Assembly (NCBI RefSeq): GCF_000019725.1
Contig: NC_010505.1
Coordinates: 5,068,001-5,132,000 of the forward strand
Origin: Methylobacterium radiotolerans JCM 2831
GTDB lineage: Bacteria; Pseudomonadota; Alphaproteobacteria; Rhizobiales; Beijerinckiaceae
DNA: 64,000 nucleotides
Direction of reading: 5' to 3'
In this document: piece after piece, positions 26,127 to 34,706 of the stretch
Position numbering within the stretch: position 1 is the stretch's first letter
Layout: every line of letters starts with the position of its first letter
The notes under the pieces: generated by a model
What the model was told of the DNA's origin: nothing
Databases searched by the model: none
Seen by the model: the letters and a program-made list of their open reading frames with translations, nothing else
Position numbers and translations under genes: made by a program

Positions 26127-26855
26127 GTGACCGCGATGGGAAGCGTCCGTCGAGCCGATGCTGGGCCGTCCCGCGAGACCCGCACCGCGCCGTCGTTCGA
26201 CGGGCCGGGCGACCTCCTCGACCTGCGCTTCCGGACGCTGATCCCGGAACGCGCGTGGGCGAGCCTGTCGCCGGCGGTGCGCCGACGCTTCGGCAAGCGC
26301 CTGGCGCAGGGGGCGAGCGCGGTCTATGTCGGCCACGTCGTCGCGATGCGCGTCAGCCGCCTCGGCTGGCTCGTCGCGCAGGCGACGCGCCTCGTCGGCG
26401 CCCCGCTCCCCCTGGAGCGCGGGACCGGCCGTGCCGGCGTCGTCACCGTCACCGAGGATCCGGACGGGGGCGGTCAGATCTGGACGCGGCTGTACGCGCG
26501 CGCCTCCGGCTTCCCGCAGGTGATCCACTCGGCCAAGCGCTTCGCTGGCCCCACCGGCCTGGAGGAGCACGTCGGCGCCGGCGTCGGTATGACCCTGACC
26601 GTCGCGGTCGCGGACGGGGCGCTGGTGTTTCGCAGCCACCGCTACTTCATCGACTGCCTCGGGCTCCGCCTGCACCTGCCGGGCTGGCTCACCCCCGGTG
26701 CGATCACCGTCACGCATGCCGATGCTGCCCCGGACGCGCCAGCGGACGCCTTCCGCTTCATCCTCGACATCGTCCATCCCTGGTTCGGGCGGTTGATCCG
26801 CCAGGAAGCGATCTTCCAGGACGCTGAGCCGGCAGCGCAGGAGGGCGGGGCGTGA
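26127..26855 (+). CDS. DUF4166-domain protein
   Basis: 242 residues from a GTG at 26127 (ATG 26136 is an alternative). After a short low-complexity N terminus, the DUF4166 domain runs from about residue 38 (LIPERAWASLSPAVRRRFG) to about 225. It includes GHVVAMRVSRLGWLVAQATRL, IWTRLYARASGFPQVIHSAKRF and the closing FRFILDIVHPWFGRLIRQ. The biochemical role of DUF4166 is unknown. It is often fused to or next to saccharopine-dehydrogenase-like NAD(P)-binding proteins, as here. Its stop overlaps the next start by 4 bp (GTGA), so the two are translationally coupled. Confidence 0.85.
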   Translation: MTAMGSVRRADAGPSRETRTAPSFDGPGDLLDLRFRTLIPERAWASLSPAVRRRFGKRLAQGASAVYVGHVVAMRVSRLGWLVAQATRLVGAPLPLERGTGRAGVVTVTEDPDGGGQIWTRLYARASGFPQVIHSAKRFAGPTGLEEHVGAGVGMTLTVAVADGALVFRSHRYFIDCLGLRLHLPGWLTPGAITVTHADAAPDAPADAFRFILDIVHPWFGRLIRQEAIFQDAEPAAQEGGA

Positions 26856-28513
26856 GCACGATCCTGATCTTCGGCGGCTATGGCGGCTTCGGTGCGCGCC
26901 TGTCGCGCCGGCTCGCGGCCGCCGGGCACGCGGTCGTCGTCGCCGGCCGGCGCCTCGCGCGCGCCGAGGCGTTCTGCGCGGCCCATCCGCCGTGCCGACC
27001 CCTCCAGGCCGACCGCGGCGGGGCGGTCGCGCCCGTGCTGGAGCGCGTCCGTCCCGACCTCGTGATCGACGCGGCCGGCCCGTTCCAGGGCAGCGGCTAC
27101 GAGCTGCCCCGGGCCTGTATCGCCGCGGCGATCCCTTATCTCGATCTCGCGGACGGCCGCGCGTTCGTGGCCGGCATCGGCGAGCTGGACGACGCCGCGC
27201 GAGCGGCCGGCGTCGCGATCCTGGCCGGCGCGTCGAGCGTCCCGGCCCTGTCCGGTGCCGCCGCGCGGCGCTTGGCCCAGGGGATGGACGCGGTCAGCGC
27301 CGTCGAGATCGCCATCAGCGCCTCAAACCGCGCGACCGCCGGAACGTCGGTCGCCGCGGCCATCCTGAGCTACGTGGGCAGGCCGATCCGGCTCTGGCGC
27401 GGGCAGCGCTGGTCGGTGGCCATCGGCTGGCAGGAGTTGCGGCGCGAACGCTTCGCCCTGTCTGACGGCTCCTCCCTCGGCCGCCGCTGGCTGGCGCTGG
27501 CAGACGTCCCGGACCTCGAACTCCTGCCCGGTCGGCTTCCTGGCCGGCCGGCGGTCAGCTTCAGGGCCGGGACCGATCGCGCGCTGCAGGTGATCGGCCT
27601 CTGGTGTGCGAGCTGGCCGGTGCGCTGGCGCTGGATCCCCTCCTTGCAGACGCTCGCGGGCGGTCTCCTCCTGGCGCAGCAGCTGACCGCCCGCCGAGGC
27701 TCGGATCGGTCCGGCATGGTCGTCCGGATGTTCGGCTCGGCCGATGGGCGCCGCGTCGAGCGGTGCTGGACGCTCCTCGCGGCCGACGGTCACGGCCCGG
27801 AGATCCCCGTGCTGCCGGCGGCGATCCTCGCCGAGCGGATCCTGGCCGGCTCGATCGCCCCCGGCGCGCGCGACGCCGGGACCCTGCTCGATCTGACGGA
27901 TTTCGAGCCGAGCTTCGCGGGCCTGTCGATCCGTCACGACGTGCGGGAGTCGGTCCAGGCCGATGCGCTCTACGCGACCGTCATGGGGCCGCGCTTCGCC
28001 AAGCTCGCCCCGCGCGTCGCGGCCCTGCACGGCGTCCTGCGCGAGGCAGGGGCGCATGGTCGCGCCGTCGTGACGCGCGGCCGTCACCCGATCGCGCGAG
28101 CCCTCGCCGCGCTGCTCGGGTTTCCGGCCACGGGCGAACATGCCGTCCACGTCGGCTTCAGCGAGAGGCACGGAGTGGAACGCTGGACGCGGACGTTCTC
28201 CGGTCGCCGGTTCGCGAGCGCGTTCTTCGAAGAGCGCGGCTGCGTGGTCGAACGGTTCGGCCCGTTCCGCTTCCGGTTCCACCTCGCGAGCGACGGCGAT
28301 GGGCTGCGCATGGTGCTGCGCGGCTGGTCGGTTGCCCGCCTGCCGCTTCCGCTGGCCTTCGCACCCCGCGCCTCCGCCCGCGAGTGGGAAGAGGCCGAGC
28401 TGTTCCACTTCGACGTATCGATCGTCCTGCCACTCGTCGGGCTGATGGTCCACTACGCGGGGTGGTTGGCCACCGACAGCCGCGCGGGCGAGCGTTCCGG
28501 CTTCGCGGCATGA
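26852..28513 (+). CDS. Saccharopine dehydrogenase-like NAD(P)-binding protein fused to a C-terminal DUF4166 domain
   Basis: 553 residues with a GTG start overlapping the preceding stop. Residues 1-130 form a Rossmann domain (ILIFGGYGGFGARLSRRLAAAG, then VVVAGRRLARAEAF), as in saccharopine dehydrogenase-like reductases. Residues about 370-545 form a second DUF4166 domain (FAKLAPRVAALHG, WTRTFSGRRFASAFFEE, FHFDVSIVLPLVGLMVHYAGWL). The operon therefore carries two divergent DUF4166 copies, one free and one fused. An oxidoreductase acting on a lipid-like or other hydrophobic substrate is possible, but no substrate is established. Confidence 0.87.
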   Translation: MSTILIFGGYGGFGARLSRRLAAAGHAVVVAGRRLARAEAFCAAHPPCRPLQADRGGAVAPVLERVRPDLVIDAAGPFQGSGYELPRACIAAAIPYLDLADGRAFVAGIGELDDAARAAGVAILAGASSVPALSGAAARRLAQGMDAVSAVEIAISASNRATAGTSVAAAILSYVGRPIRLWRGQRWSVAIGWQELRRERFALSDGSSLGRRWLALADVPDLELLPGRLPGRPAVSFRAGTDRALQVIGLWCASWPVRWRWIPSLQTLAGGLLLAQQLTARRGSDRSGMVVRMFGSADGRRVERCWTLLAADGHGPEIPVLPAAILAERILAGSIAPGARDAGTLLDLTDFEPSFAGLSIRHDVRESVQADALYATVMGPRFAKLAPRVAALHGVLREAGAHGRAVVTRGRHPIARALAALLGFPATGEHAVHVGFSERHGVERWTRTFSGRRFASAFFEERGCVVERFGPFRFRFHLASDGDGLRMVLRGWSVARLPLPLAFAPRASAREWEEAELFHFDVSIVLPLVGLMVHYAGWLATDSRAGERSGFAA

Positions 28514-28908
28514 GCCGACACGCGTTCCATCCCGGAGACTGCGGGCGGCCCGCGGTGCGCGCGGGAGGAGCTCTCGGGAGCTCCGGGTGCCGACGCTCTG
28601 CCGCGGGCTCGAGCTGTCCGGGCGCCATCGGGATCGCGCCGTCTCGGACGCGGACCTCCGAGGGACGTCGGACCTGATCGCGATCCCGAGATCGCGCGCC
28701 CGTATCATCCAAGCATCATCGCGGCGGATCGGCCCCGCGCCTAGATCAAGGGTCGCCGCGATGGTGCGCTCGAGTGTGTCAGATCCGATCGACGTCCCCA
28801 GCTGCCAGAATTCCAGGTTACAACCGTAACCGAATGATCTTCCGAATGACACGAAATAGATCGATTGCCGAATCTAATATGCATCTCGGACGGATGAGAG
28901 GTCTGAGA
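28514..28908. other. Intergenic region upstream of the flavoprotein gene
   Basis: 395 bp. The left part has a GGAGCT-CTCGGG-AGCTCC hairpin (28567-28584) without a T tract. The right part is AT-rich and holds the regulatory dyad annotated separately. The open frame that continues upstream of the flavoprotein start lacks coding character. Confidence 0.45.
28816..28831. promoter_or_regulatory. Inverted repeat GGTTAC-AACC-GTAACC upstream of the flavoprotein gene
   Basis: A perfect 6-4-6 dyad 78 bp upstream of the chosen start, in the most AT-rich part of the gap. It has the size and symmetry of a TetR- or GntR-type operator, but no such regulator is encoded next to it. The regulator is unknown. 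Confidence 0.45.
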
Positions 28909-30120
28909 ATGAACGTCGTAGCATCCTCGCCTGCCCCTGCCGCGAGGGCCGGAGATCCGGACGCGGCGCTGCTCGCGACTGTCGAGACACTTCGGCCTCT
29001 GATCGCGGAGCACCGGTCGGCCTTGGCTGTCGGACCGGACCTGCCGGAGCCGGTCGCGGAGGCGCTCATCGACGCCGGTCTCACACAACTCTGGCTCCCC
29101 CGGGGCCTGGGCGGTCCTGAGACCCATCCGCTGCGCGTTCTCGCCGCCATCGAGGCCTTGGCGGAACTCGACGGTTCGGTTGCCTGGTGCGCCGCGATCT
29201 CGTCCGGGGGCGCGTCACGCTTCGCCGACCTCATCGATCGGGACGCGATGCGCGCGCTCATGCCCGCCGGCAAGAAGTTCGCGGGCAGCGGCAGCGGCCA
29301 GCCGACGGGAACGGCGGTTCGCGACGGGGCCGGCTGGCGGATCAACGGACGCTGGTCCTGGGCGAGCTTCTGCCGCTTCAGCTCGGTCTCGGCACTGATG
29401 TGTCTCGAGATCGAAGGGGGACAACCGAAACTCGACGCGCACGGGCGGCCGTCTGTGCGGGGCGTCTTCATGGCCTCGAGGGACGTCGAGGTCGTCGGCA
29501 ACTGGAACGCCGGTGGGCTGCGGTCCAGCGGGAGTCACGACGTCGTCTGCACCGACATCTGGGTGCCGGACGCGCGGACAGTCGACGGCGCGCGCATCAT
29601 GATGCCGCACGATAGGGAGCCGCTCTACATGCTGCCGATGGCATCGGCGGCCGCGATTGCCGCCGCCGGCGTTCCGCTGGGACTCGCTCGGGCCTCGATC
29701 GACGCGTTGATCGATCTCGCGCAGACGAAGACGCCGCATGGCGGCAAGGTGCCCTTGCGACTTCGCGAGGACGTTCAGGTCGCGGTCGCGCGCGCGGAGA
29801 CGAGTCTCGGCGCCGCCCGCGCCTTCGCCCGCGATACGGTCTCCGGTCTCTGGTCTGAAGCCGAGAACGGCCGCCCGGTCACCCCCGCGTGGCAGGCCAA
29901 GATTCGGCAGGCCTGCTGGTACGCAGGCCACGTCGGGAAGCAGGTGGTCACGAGCATGTACGAAGCGGCGGGCAGTTCCGCCGTTCTCGAGGCGCTGCCG
30001 TTCGCGCGCCAGTTGCGCGATGTGTACGCGACCTGCCAGCACATGCAGTATCAGGACCGCATGCTCGTGCCGCCTGGCCGTATCCTCCTGAGCCTCGAGG
30101 CCGACGCACCTTTCATCTAG
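28909..30120 (+). CDS. Acyl-CoA dehydrogenase-fold flavin-dependent monooxygenase (DszC/HpaH-C2-like)
   Basis: 403 residues from the ATG at 28909, preceded by GAGAGG at 7-bp spacing; upstream in-frame ATGs have no ribosome-binding site. The N-terminal helical domain contains LIDAGLTQLWLPRGLGGPE and LAELDGSVAWCAAISSGG. The beta domain has GSGSGQPTGTAVRDGAGW and INGRWSWASFCRFSS. The C-terminal bundle includes WYAGHVGKQVVTSMYEAAGSSAV in pieces and ends CQHMQYQDRMLVPPGRILL. Sequences of this class lack the acyl-CoA dehydrogenase catalytic glutamate and use reduced flavin for hydroxylation or sulfoxidation. A flavin reductase partner is not encoded in the window. It appears monocistronic. Confidence 0.83.
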   Translation: MNVVASSPAPAARAGDPDAALLATVETLRPLIAEHRSALAVGPDLPEPVAEALIDAGLTQLWLPRGLGGPETHPLRVLAAIEALAELDGSVAWCAAISSGGASRFADLIDRDAMRALMPAGKKFAGSGSGQPTGTAVRDGAGWRINGRWSWASFCRFSSVSALMCLEIEGGQPKLDAHGRPSVRGVFMASRDVEVVGNWNAGGLRSSGSHDVVCTDIWVPDARTVDGARIMMPHDREPLYMLPMASAAAIAAAGVPLGLARASIDALIDLAQTKTPHGGKVPLRLREDVQVAVARAETSLGAARAFARDTVSGLWSEAENGRPVTPAWQAKIRQACWYAGHVGKQVVTSMYEAAGSSAVLEALPFARQLRDVYATCQHMQYQDRMLVPPGRILLSLEADAPFI

Positions 30121-30366
30121 ATAGAAGCGACAGATCCTTTCTGAATAGTGGGAAGACGCGCGGCTTTCGGCGGCGCCGGGAGCGCGCGGTCCCCTTTTCC
30201 CGTCGCGGCATCCGCGCCGGCCAGACATCGGGGTCGCCGCTCGGTGAAATCGGCGCGCCCGCTTCCGGCTGGCGGATGCCTTCGTGCGGACATAGCCGCG
30301 GGAGCCGATCACGACGCTTAGGGAGCTGTGAGGACGTTCGGAGCCGGGTCGGACGCTGCCGAAGTC

Positions 30367-30645
30367 CTACGCCTTGTCGCTGGCATCCGGCAGGTCGCGG
30401 AGACGCTCTGCTTCGGCGGTCAGCACCGCGACGGAGCGCTGACGCTCTTGGGGGTCACGTACCGCAGCGAATGCGCTCAGGAGCGCCGCAACAGCCTTCT
30501 GCATCGCGTCGCTGTCGGAGGATGGAGATCCTGCCTGATCGTATAAGGAGGCGACAGGCACACCGAGCTCAGCGGCAATCCGCTGGACGAGGCGGGCGGT
30601 GGGTATCTCGCGTTCCATCACAAACCTATGCCATCGCGACGCCAC
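30367..30645 (-). CDS. Small protein with half of an XRE-like helix-turn-helix
   Basis: 92 residues from a GTG (30645), or 83 from the ATG at 30618. The N terminus (SRWHRFVMEREIPTARLV followed by QRIAAELGVPVASLYD) aligns with the recognition helix and last two helices of XRE-family repressors, where ...LxRIAxALGVPVAxLY is common. The first helices are missing because an in-frame TGA lies seven codons upstream. The rest is an alpha-helical, acidic tail. It could be a truncated regulator or a naturally short protein. It begins 8 bp after the upstream hypothetical gene, probably in the same transcript. Confidence 0.5.
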   Translation of the reverse strand: MASRWHRFVMEREIPTARLVQRIAAELGVPVASLYDQAGSPSSDSDAMQKAVAALLSAFAAVRDPQERQRSVAVLTAEAERLRDLPDASDKA

Positions 30646-30652
30646 GCTGGCC

Positions 30653-31120
30653 CTAGTTCATGACCACGCCCGCAGCCTTGGGGCTGACCTGCGTAGCGAG
30701 ATGGCGGCCGACGAGCATGAGGGCGTTCGCGAACAATGCTCGTCCGTCATCGTCGCCCACGGCGCTCGCAGTTTTGAAGGCCGCGATCAGGTCGTCGGTC
30801 ATCTCTTCGAGATCGCTCTCGTCGCGCCCGAGTATGGATATCGCTCTGAGCACAGCATCGGATGGCGCTGGTTCGGATCCGTTCTGGTTGGCTGGCTCAG
30901 CGCGCAGCGATGCACGGTGGAGACGCACTGCCTTGAGCGTCTTCTGAGTATGGTCAGATACTTCCTTCAGTTCTCGCCGTATCGCTGAAAGACGCTGCCG
31001 CAATGCAAGACTGACCACCTGCAACTCCCGGGCACGGGTTATGGTCGCTTCAACCGAAGCCCGGAGTTGTGAGAAGCGAGTTTCGATTTCAACCATTGCG
31101 CGGTTCCTGCGCGCCTTCAT
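30653..31120 (-). CDS. Hypothetical helical/coiled-coil protein
   Basis: 155 residues from the ATG at 31120, chosen because AGGAG lies 6 bp upstream; the open frame extends a further eight codons. The first 80 residues are a continuous amphipathic helix (RFSQLRASVEATITRARELQ, LRQRLSAIRRELKEVSDHTQ), likely a coiled coil. A Pro/Ser linker follows and then a second helical part with LGRDESDLEEMTDDLIAAF and ALFANALMLVGRHLATQV. No family is recognised. It forms a small operon with the half-HTH protein. Confidence 0.6.
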   Translation of the reverse strand: MKARRNRAMVEIETRFSQLRASVEATITRARELQVVSLALRQRLSAIRRELKEVSDHTQKTLKAVRLHRASLRAEPANQNGSEPAPSDAVLRAISILGRDESDLEEMTDDLIAAFKTASAVGDDDGRALFANALMLVGRHLATQVSPKAAGVVMN

Positions 31121-31410
31121 GCAACTCCTAGAATGAGTCGTCAAATTCGCTCATCGAGCGGTGGCTGCTTCGAGGCGAACATTCGAGGCCCGCTTGTTAC
31201 CCCTGTCCGAGTTGCCGAGCAGCCGACGAGTGTCCGCTTCTGGGCAGCGCCAATGCTCGTCCGTATGGCTGGCACGGGTCCGCAGGAGGCGCTCCGCCTC
31301 TTCCAGAGGATCTGCTTCGAAGCGGTCATCCGCTTGCGGCCGAGGCTGTGTCGAAAGTCCCTCCCGAGACAGACTTTCGGCCTTGCCTGCGGCGGCCAGC
31401 ACGGGGCGGT
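31121..31410. other. Gap upstream of the coiled-coil gene, next to a decayed transposase
   Basis: 290 bp. The left end holds the ribosome-binding site and presumably the promoter of the minus-strand gene. No other feature was recognised. Frames on both strands are rich in Arg and Ser and unsupported. Confidence 0.35.
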
Positions 31411-31774
31411 TCGTCGAAGGACAGGACCGTCGGCAGTCCTGGTTGTTGCCCAGTCCGTTGGATGACGACGCCACCGCCGGCAATCCGGTTCGGGTGATCG
31501 AGGTCTTCATCGAGGAACGCGATCTGGGCGTCCCGGCTTCACCCGCTTCGAGCCCGCGGCGACGGGACGGCCTGCCTATGATCCGGCCACGCTTCCGCAA
31601 CTCCACCTCTACGGCCATCTCAACCGAGTGCCGTCGACCCCGCGAGCCTCATCTCGTCGTGGCCCATGAGGTCGTCCACGAGGGCCCGACCGGACCCAAC
31701 TCCTCGCCTACAACGTGAATCGGATGATCCGCCTGTTCGGCACAACCTGGCTCATCCAGGCCGTTCGAGCCTGA
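31411..31774 (+). pseudogene. Decayed IS1182-like transposase (DUF772-type N terminus plus internal deletion)
   Basis: Three fragments typical of IS1182/IS5-type transposases occur in order but in different frames. From 31411: FVEGQDRRQSWLLPSPLDD then GNPVRVIEVFIEERDLG. After a frameshift near 31530: RFEPAATGRPAYDPATL and LYGHLNRVPS. After an internal deletion joined at about 31645: HLVVAHEVVHEGPTG, and finally LAYNVNRMIRLFGTTWLIQA ending at TGA 31772-31774. The central catalytic region is missing, so this is about 360 bp of an original 1.4-kb gene. Terminal inverted repeats were not found. Confidence 0.7.
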
Positions 31775-32076
31775 CCTGGCCGACCGCGCCGCCGTCATCG
31801 TCCTGCCGAGCGACGCTGCCGGCCACGAGCAACGCGTTCTGACACGGCCTCGGTCGCTTCCGGAACGGCAGTTCGGGGGGACTCCTGCCCGTCCGCTTCG
31901 AGAGTTCGGATGCACCGAGGCGGACGTAGCCGTGGCAGCCGTCCGCGACCCAGGCCGCCGTTTCGGACAGGAGAGGCGTGACGGGAATGTCAGGCTCAAG
32001 GCCGGGCCTGTTATGAACGGTATTTTCATCGTCTTCTTTCATGCCGGCTTCAGAGGGCGGCACGTACAGGCAAGAC
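31775..32076. other. Gap between transposase relic and the c-di-GMP gene
   Basis: About 300 bp of unassigned sequence, probably flanking remnants of the insertion plus the promoter of the downstream gene. A minus-strand open frame (31752-32078) has no recognisable domain. Confidence 0.35.
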
Positions 32077-34434
32077 ATGATCTATGGTGCTGCCGGTCTA
32101 GCCGCCGACCATTCGCGCGCGTTTGTTTTCACTGCTCTTGCTATCTGCCTCGTGGCCGGGTGGCTGGTCGCCGCACTCATGCGCACGATCAGCGAGGCCG
32201 ATCTGGCTCAGCGGTACCGCTGGCTGGCGGGAACGGCAGTCGTGGCCGGCTTGGGCGTCTGGACAACCCATTTCGTCGCCATGCTGGGCTACCGGCCCGA
32301 TATGGTGCTGGGCTTTGATGACACGACCACCATCTTCTCGGCGCTGGTCGCCATCTTGGTCGTGGGGCTGCCGCTGGCCCTGGCGAGGCTCTTTCCGTCT
32401 TGGCGTATCCGGACCCTGGCTGGCGCGGCCGCCGGGTTCGGTATCGGCGCGATGCATCACGCCGGCATGGCAGCGCTCGAGGGATGCCAGCAGACCCATT
32501 CGCCGGTCATGAACGTTCTGGCCGCAGGTATCGGTGCTTGCAGTCTCGCGCTGGTTTGTGGCCTGCCGCGACGCTTGGCGACGCCTTGGGTGGTCTGCGC
32601 TCTTTTCACCCTGGCAGTCACCGGTACTCACTTCGTCGCGATTGCCGGCACGACGCTGGTGCCCATCCAGGGCTATCGCGGCTTGCCGAACGAAAATATC
32701 GTGCTCAGCATCTTGACCACGGGAGGCGCTGCTGTCCTCTTCCTCGGGGCATTCCTGACGATCCTCGCGGCACGACGCTTCGACGCCCAAGAGCGTGCCC
32801 ATTCATCAATTCTGAGAACCGCTCTCGACAATATGTCGAATGGGTTGCTGTATCTGGACCCGGCTGAACGCGTGCGCCTGTACAACCGGCGCTACCTGGA
32901 GATCTATCACATCCCTGTCGATGTCGATCTTACGGGCATGACCATCGATCAGATCATCGACCTTGTCGGCTATCGTCACGGCTGGACCGCAGAGCGGCGA
33001 GAGGCGGCGCGCCGGCGGGTCGACGACTGGCGGAGCGTCAAGAACTCCAAACAGATCGACTACCCGCTGGAGGACGGCCGCGTTCTACAGGTCGAGATCC
33101 GCCCCATCGAGGACGGCGGCAATGTCGTCACCTTCGACGACGTGACCAAAGAGCGCGAGGCGCAGCGCCGGATTGCGGAATTGGCCTTCTGCGATCCCCT
33201 GACCAAGCTCGCCAATCGACGCGCTTTGAGTGCTCGGTTGGAGCACGATTTTACACCTAAGCGCGTCGTCAAGCTCCTGCTGATCGATCTCGATCGTTTC
33301 AAGCAGGTTAACGATACCTACGGTCACGTGGTCGGCGACCAGCTCCTCATCCAGGTCGCCAACAGGCTGAGGACGATCGCGGGACCGGACGGTTTCGTAG
33401 CCCGGCTCGGCGGTGACGAGATGGCGGTGCTGGTCTACGGCGATCAGACCCAGGCCATGGCTGTCGCCACCGCGGTGATCGAGGCACTGGCCCTGCCGTA
33501 TGGGATCGACGACCTCACTGTGTCGATCGGCTGCAGCATCGGTCTGTGCTGCACGGATGACGCGCAGGATGCGATCGAACTCATGCAGTTCTCGGACATC
33601 GCGCTCTACGAGTCGAAGCGCCAGGGTCGAGGTCGAACGAGCTGCTACACGCCCGACATGTTGAGGACCGTCGCCGATCGGGTTCAGCTGGAAACGGACA
33701 TGCGTGCCGCGATCGAACGGGGAGAGATGTATCTGGCCTTTCAGCCGGTGATCGCCCTCGTCGACGACCGGATCATCGGCTACGAGGCGTTGATCCGCTG
33801 GGATCACCCGAAGCTCGGAGCCGTGTCTCCGGCCCGGTTCATTCCGTTGGCAGAGGAGACCGGGCAGATCATTCCGATCGGAGCCTGGGTGTTGCAGGAG
33901 GCGTGCCGGCAGGCCGCGCGATTGCCGAACGATGTCTACGTCGCGGTCAACGTTTCACCGGTTCAGTTTCGCTCTCCGCAGCTCTTGTCTGATCTCACGC
34001 AGGCTCTGGCCAGAAGTGGCCTGCCGGCCGAGCGTTTGGAGATCGAACTCACGGAAACAGCGATCGTCGAGGACGGCCCTCGGATCGCCAAGATCCTGGC
34101 CGCTATCCGCCGCCTCGGCGTGACGGTCGCGATGGATGATTTCGGCACGGGTTACTCGTCGCTCGCCCATCTGCGCGACTTTCCGCTCGACCGCATCAAG
34201 GTGGACCGTTCCTTCGTAGCCACGGCCGAGACGGACCGTCACTCGTTGGCGGTGCTGAAAGGCATCATGCATATCGCGAAGGCGCTGGATGTCGTGCTGC
34301 AAGCCGAGGGCGTAGAGACGCCGTCGCAGCTCGCCCTCATGCGCGAGATTGGTTGCGATGCGATCCAGGGCTACCTCATTGGACGGCCGCAGCGATTGGT
34401 GGACAGCACTGTGCCGATGGCTCTCTCGGCCTAG
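32077..34434 (+). CDS. MHYT-PAS-GGDEF-EAL cyclic-di-GMP signalling protein
   Basis: 785 residues from the ATG at 32077; ATG 32041 would add 12. The N terminus has seven membrane helices with three MHYT-type motifs (WTTHFVAML, GAMHHAGM, GTHFVAI), a putative metal/gas sensor. A PAS-like segment follows (LDNMSNGLLYLDP, residues about 250-370). The GGDEF domain has the signature LGGDEMAVLV (GGDEM, with Met for Phe) and lacks the RxxD inhibitory site (AGPD in its place). The EAL domain is complete: YEALIRW, NVSPVQF, ELTETAI, DDFGTGYSSL, AEGVET. Phosphodiesterase activity is well supported; cyclase activity is uncertain. Confidence 0.92.
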   Translation: MIYGAAGLAADHSRAFVFTALAICLVAGWLVAALMRTISEADLAQRYRWLAGTAVVAGLGVWTTHFVAMLGYRPDMVLGFDDTTTIFSALVAILVVGLPLALARLFPSWRIRTLAGAAAGFGIGAMHHAGMAALEGCQQTHSPVMNVLAAGIGACSLALVCGLPRRLATPWVVCALFTLAVTGTHFVAIAGTTLVPIQGYRGLPNENIVLSILTTGGAAVLFLGAFLTILAARRFDAQERAHSSILRTALDNMSNGLLYLDPAERVRLYNRRYLEIYHIPVDVDLTGMTIDQIIDLVGYRHGWTAERREAARRRVDDWRSVKNSKQIDYPLEDGRVLQVEIRPIEDGGNVVTFDDVTKEREAQRRIAELAFCDPLTKLANRRALSARLEHDFTPKRVVKLLLIDLDRFKQVNDTYGHVVGDQLLIQVANRLRTIAGPDGFVARLGGDEMAVLVYGDQTQAMAVATAVIEALALPYGIDDLTVSIGCSIGLCCTDDAQDAIELMQFSDIALYESKRQGRGRTSCYTPDMLRTVADRVQLETDMRAAIERGEMYLAFQPVIALVDDRIIGYEALIRWDHPKLGAVSPARFIPLAEETGQIIPIGAWVLQEACRQAARLPNDVYVAVNVSPVQFRSPQLLSDLTQALARSGLPAERLEIELTETAIVEDGPRIAKILAAIRRLGVTVAMDDFGTGYSSLAHLRDFPLDRIKVDRSFVATAETDRHSLAVLKGIMHIAKALDVVLQAEGVETPSQLALMREIGCDAIQGYLIGRPQRLVDSTVPMALSA

Positions 34435-34706
34435 CTTCGCGACCGAGTAATGAGCGTCCGCTTCGCGAGTGCGCATGAGCCGTAGGCGGCGGGCCGGATA
34501 GGGGCGGAAACGGGAGCCGCTCCGGGGGGGCAAGCCTGTCTGCTTCCGGAGAGCGGATGCATCGATGCCGGCATGGCTGTAGGGACCGCCGCTGACCCAA
34601 CGCGGGCCCGGGAAGGTTCGGCCGTCAGGCTTTCAAAGGATCGCTCGGTAAGAAGCGAAAGGTCCATGTACCGGAATTCGCGCTCGGCGGGCGCTTGGGC
34701 CGTCAA
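34435..34706. other. Gap between convergent c-di-GMP and DUF6894 genes
   Basis: 272 bp with no supported gene. A short motif GCGTCCGCTTC near 34450 resembles a stretch in the gap near 31887, perhaps a dispersed repeat. No terminator with a T tract was seen. Confidence 0.3.
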
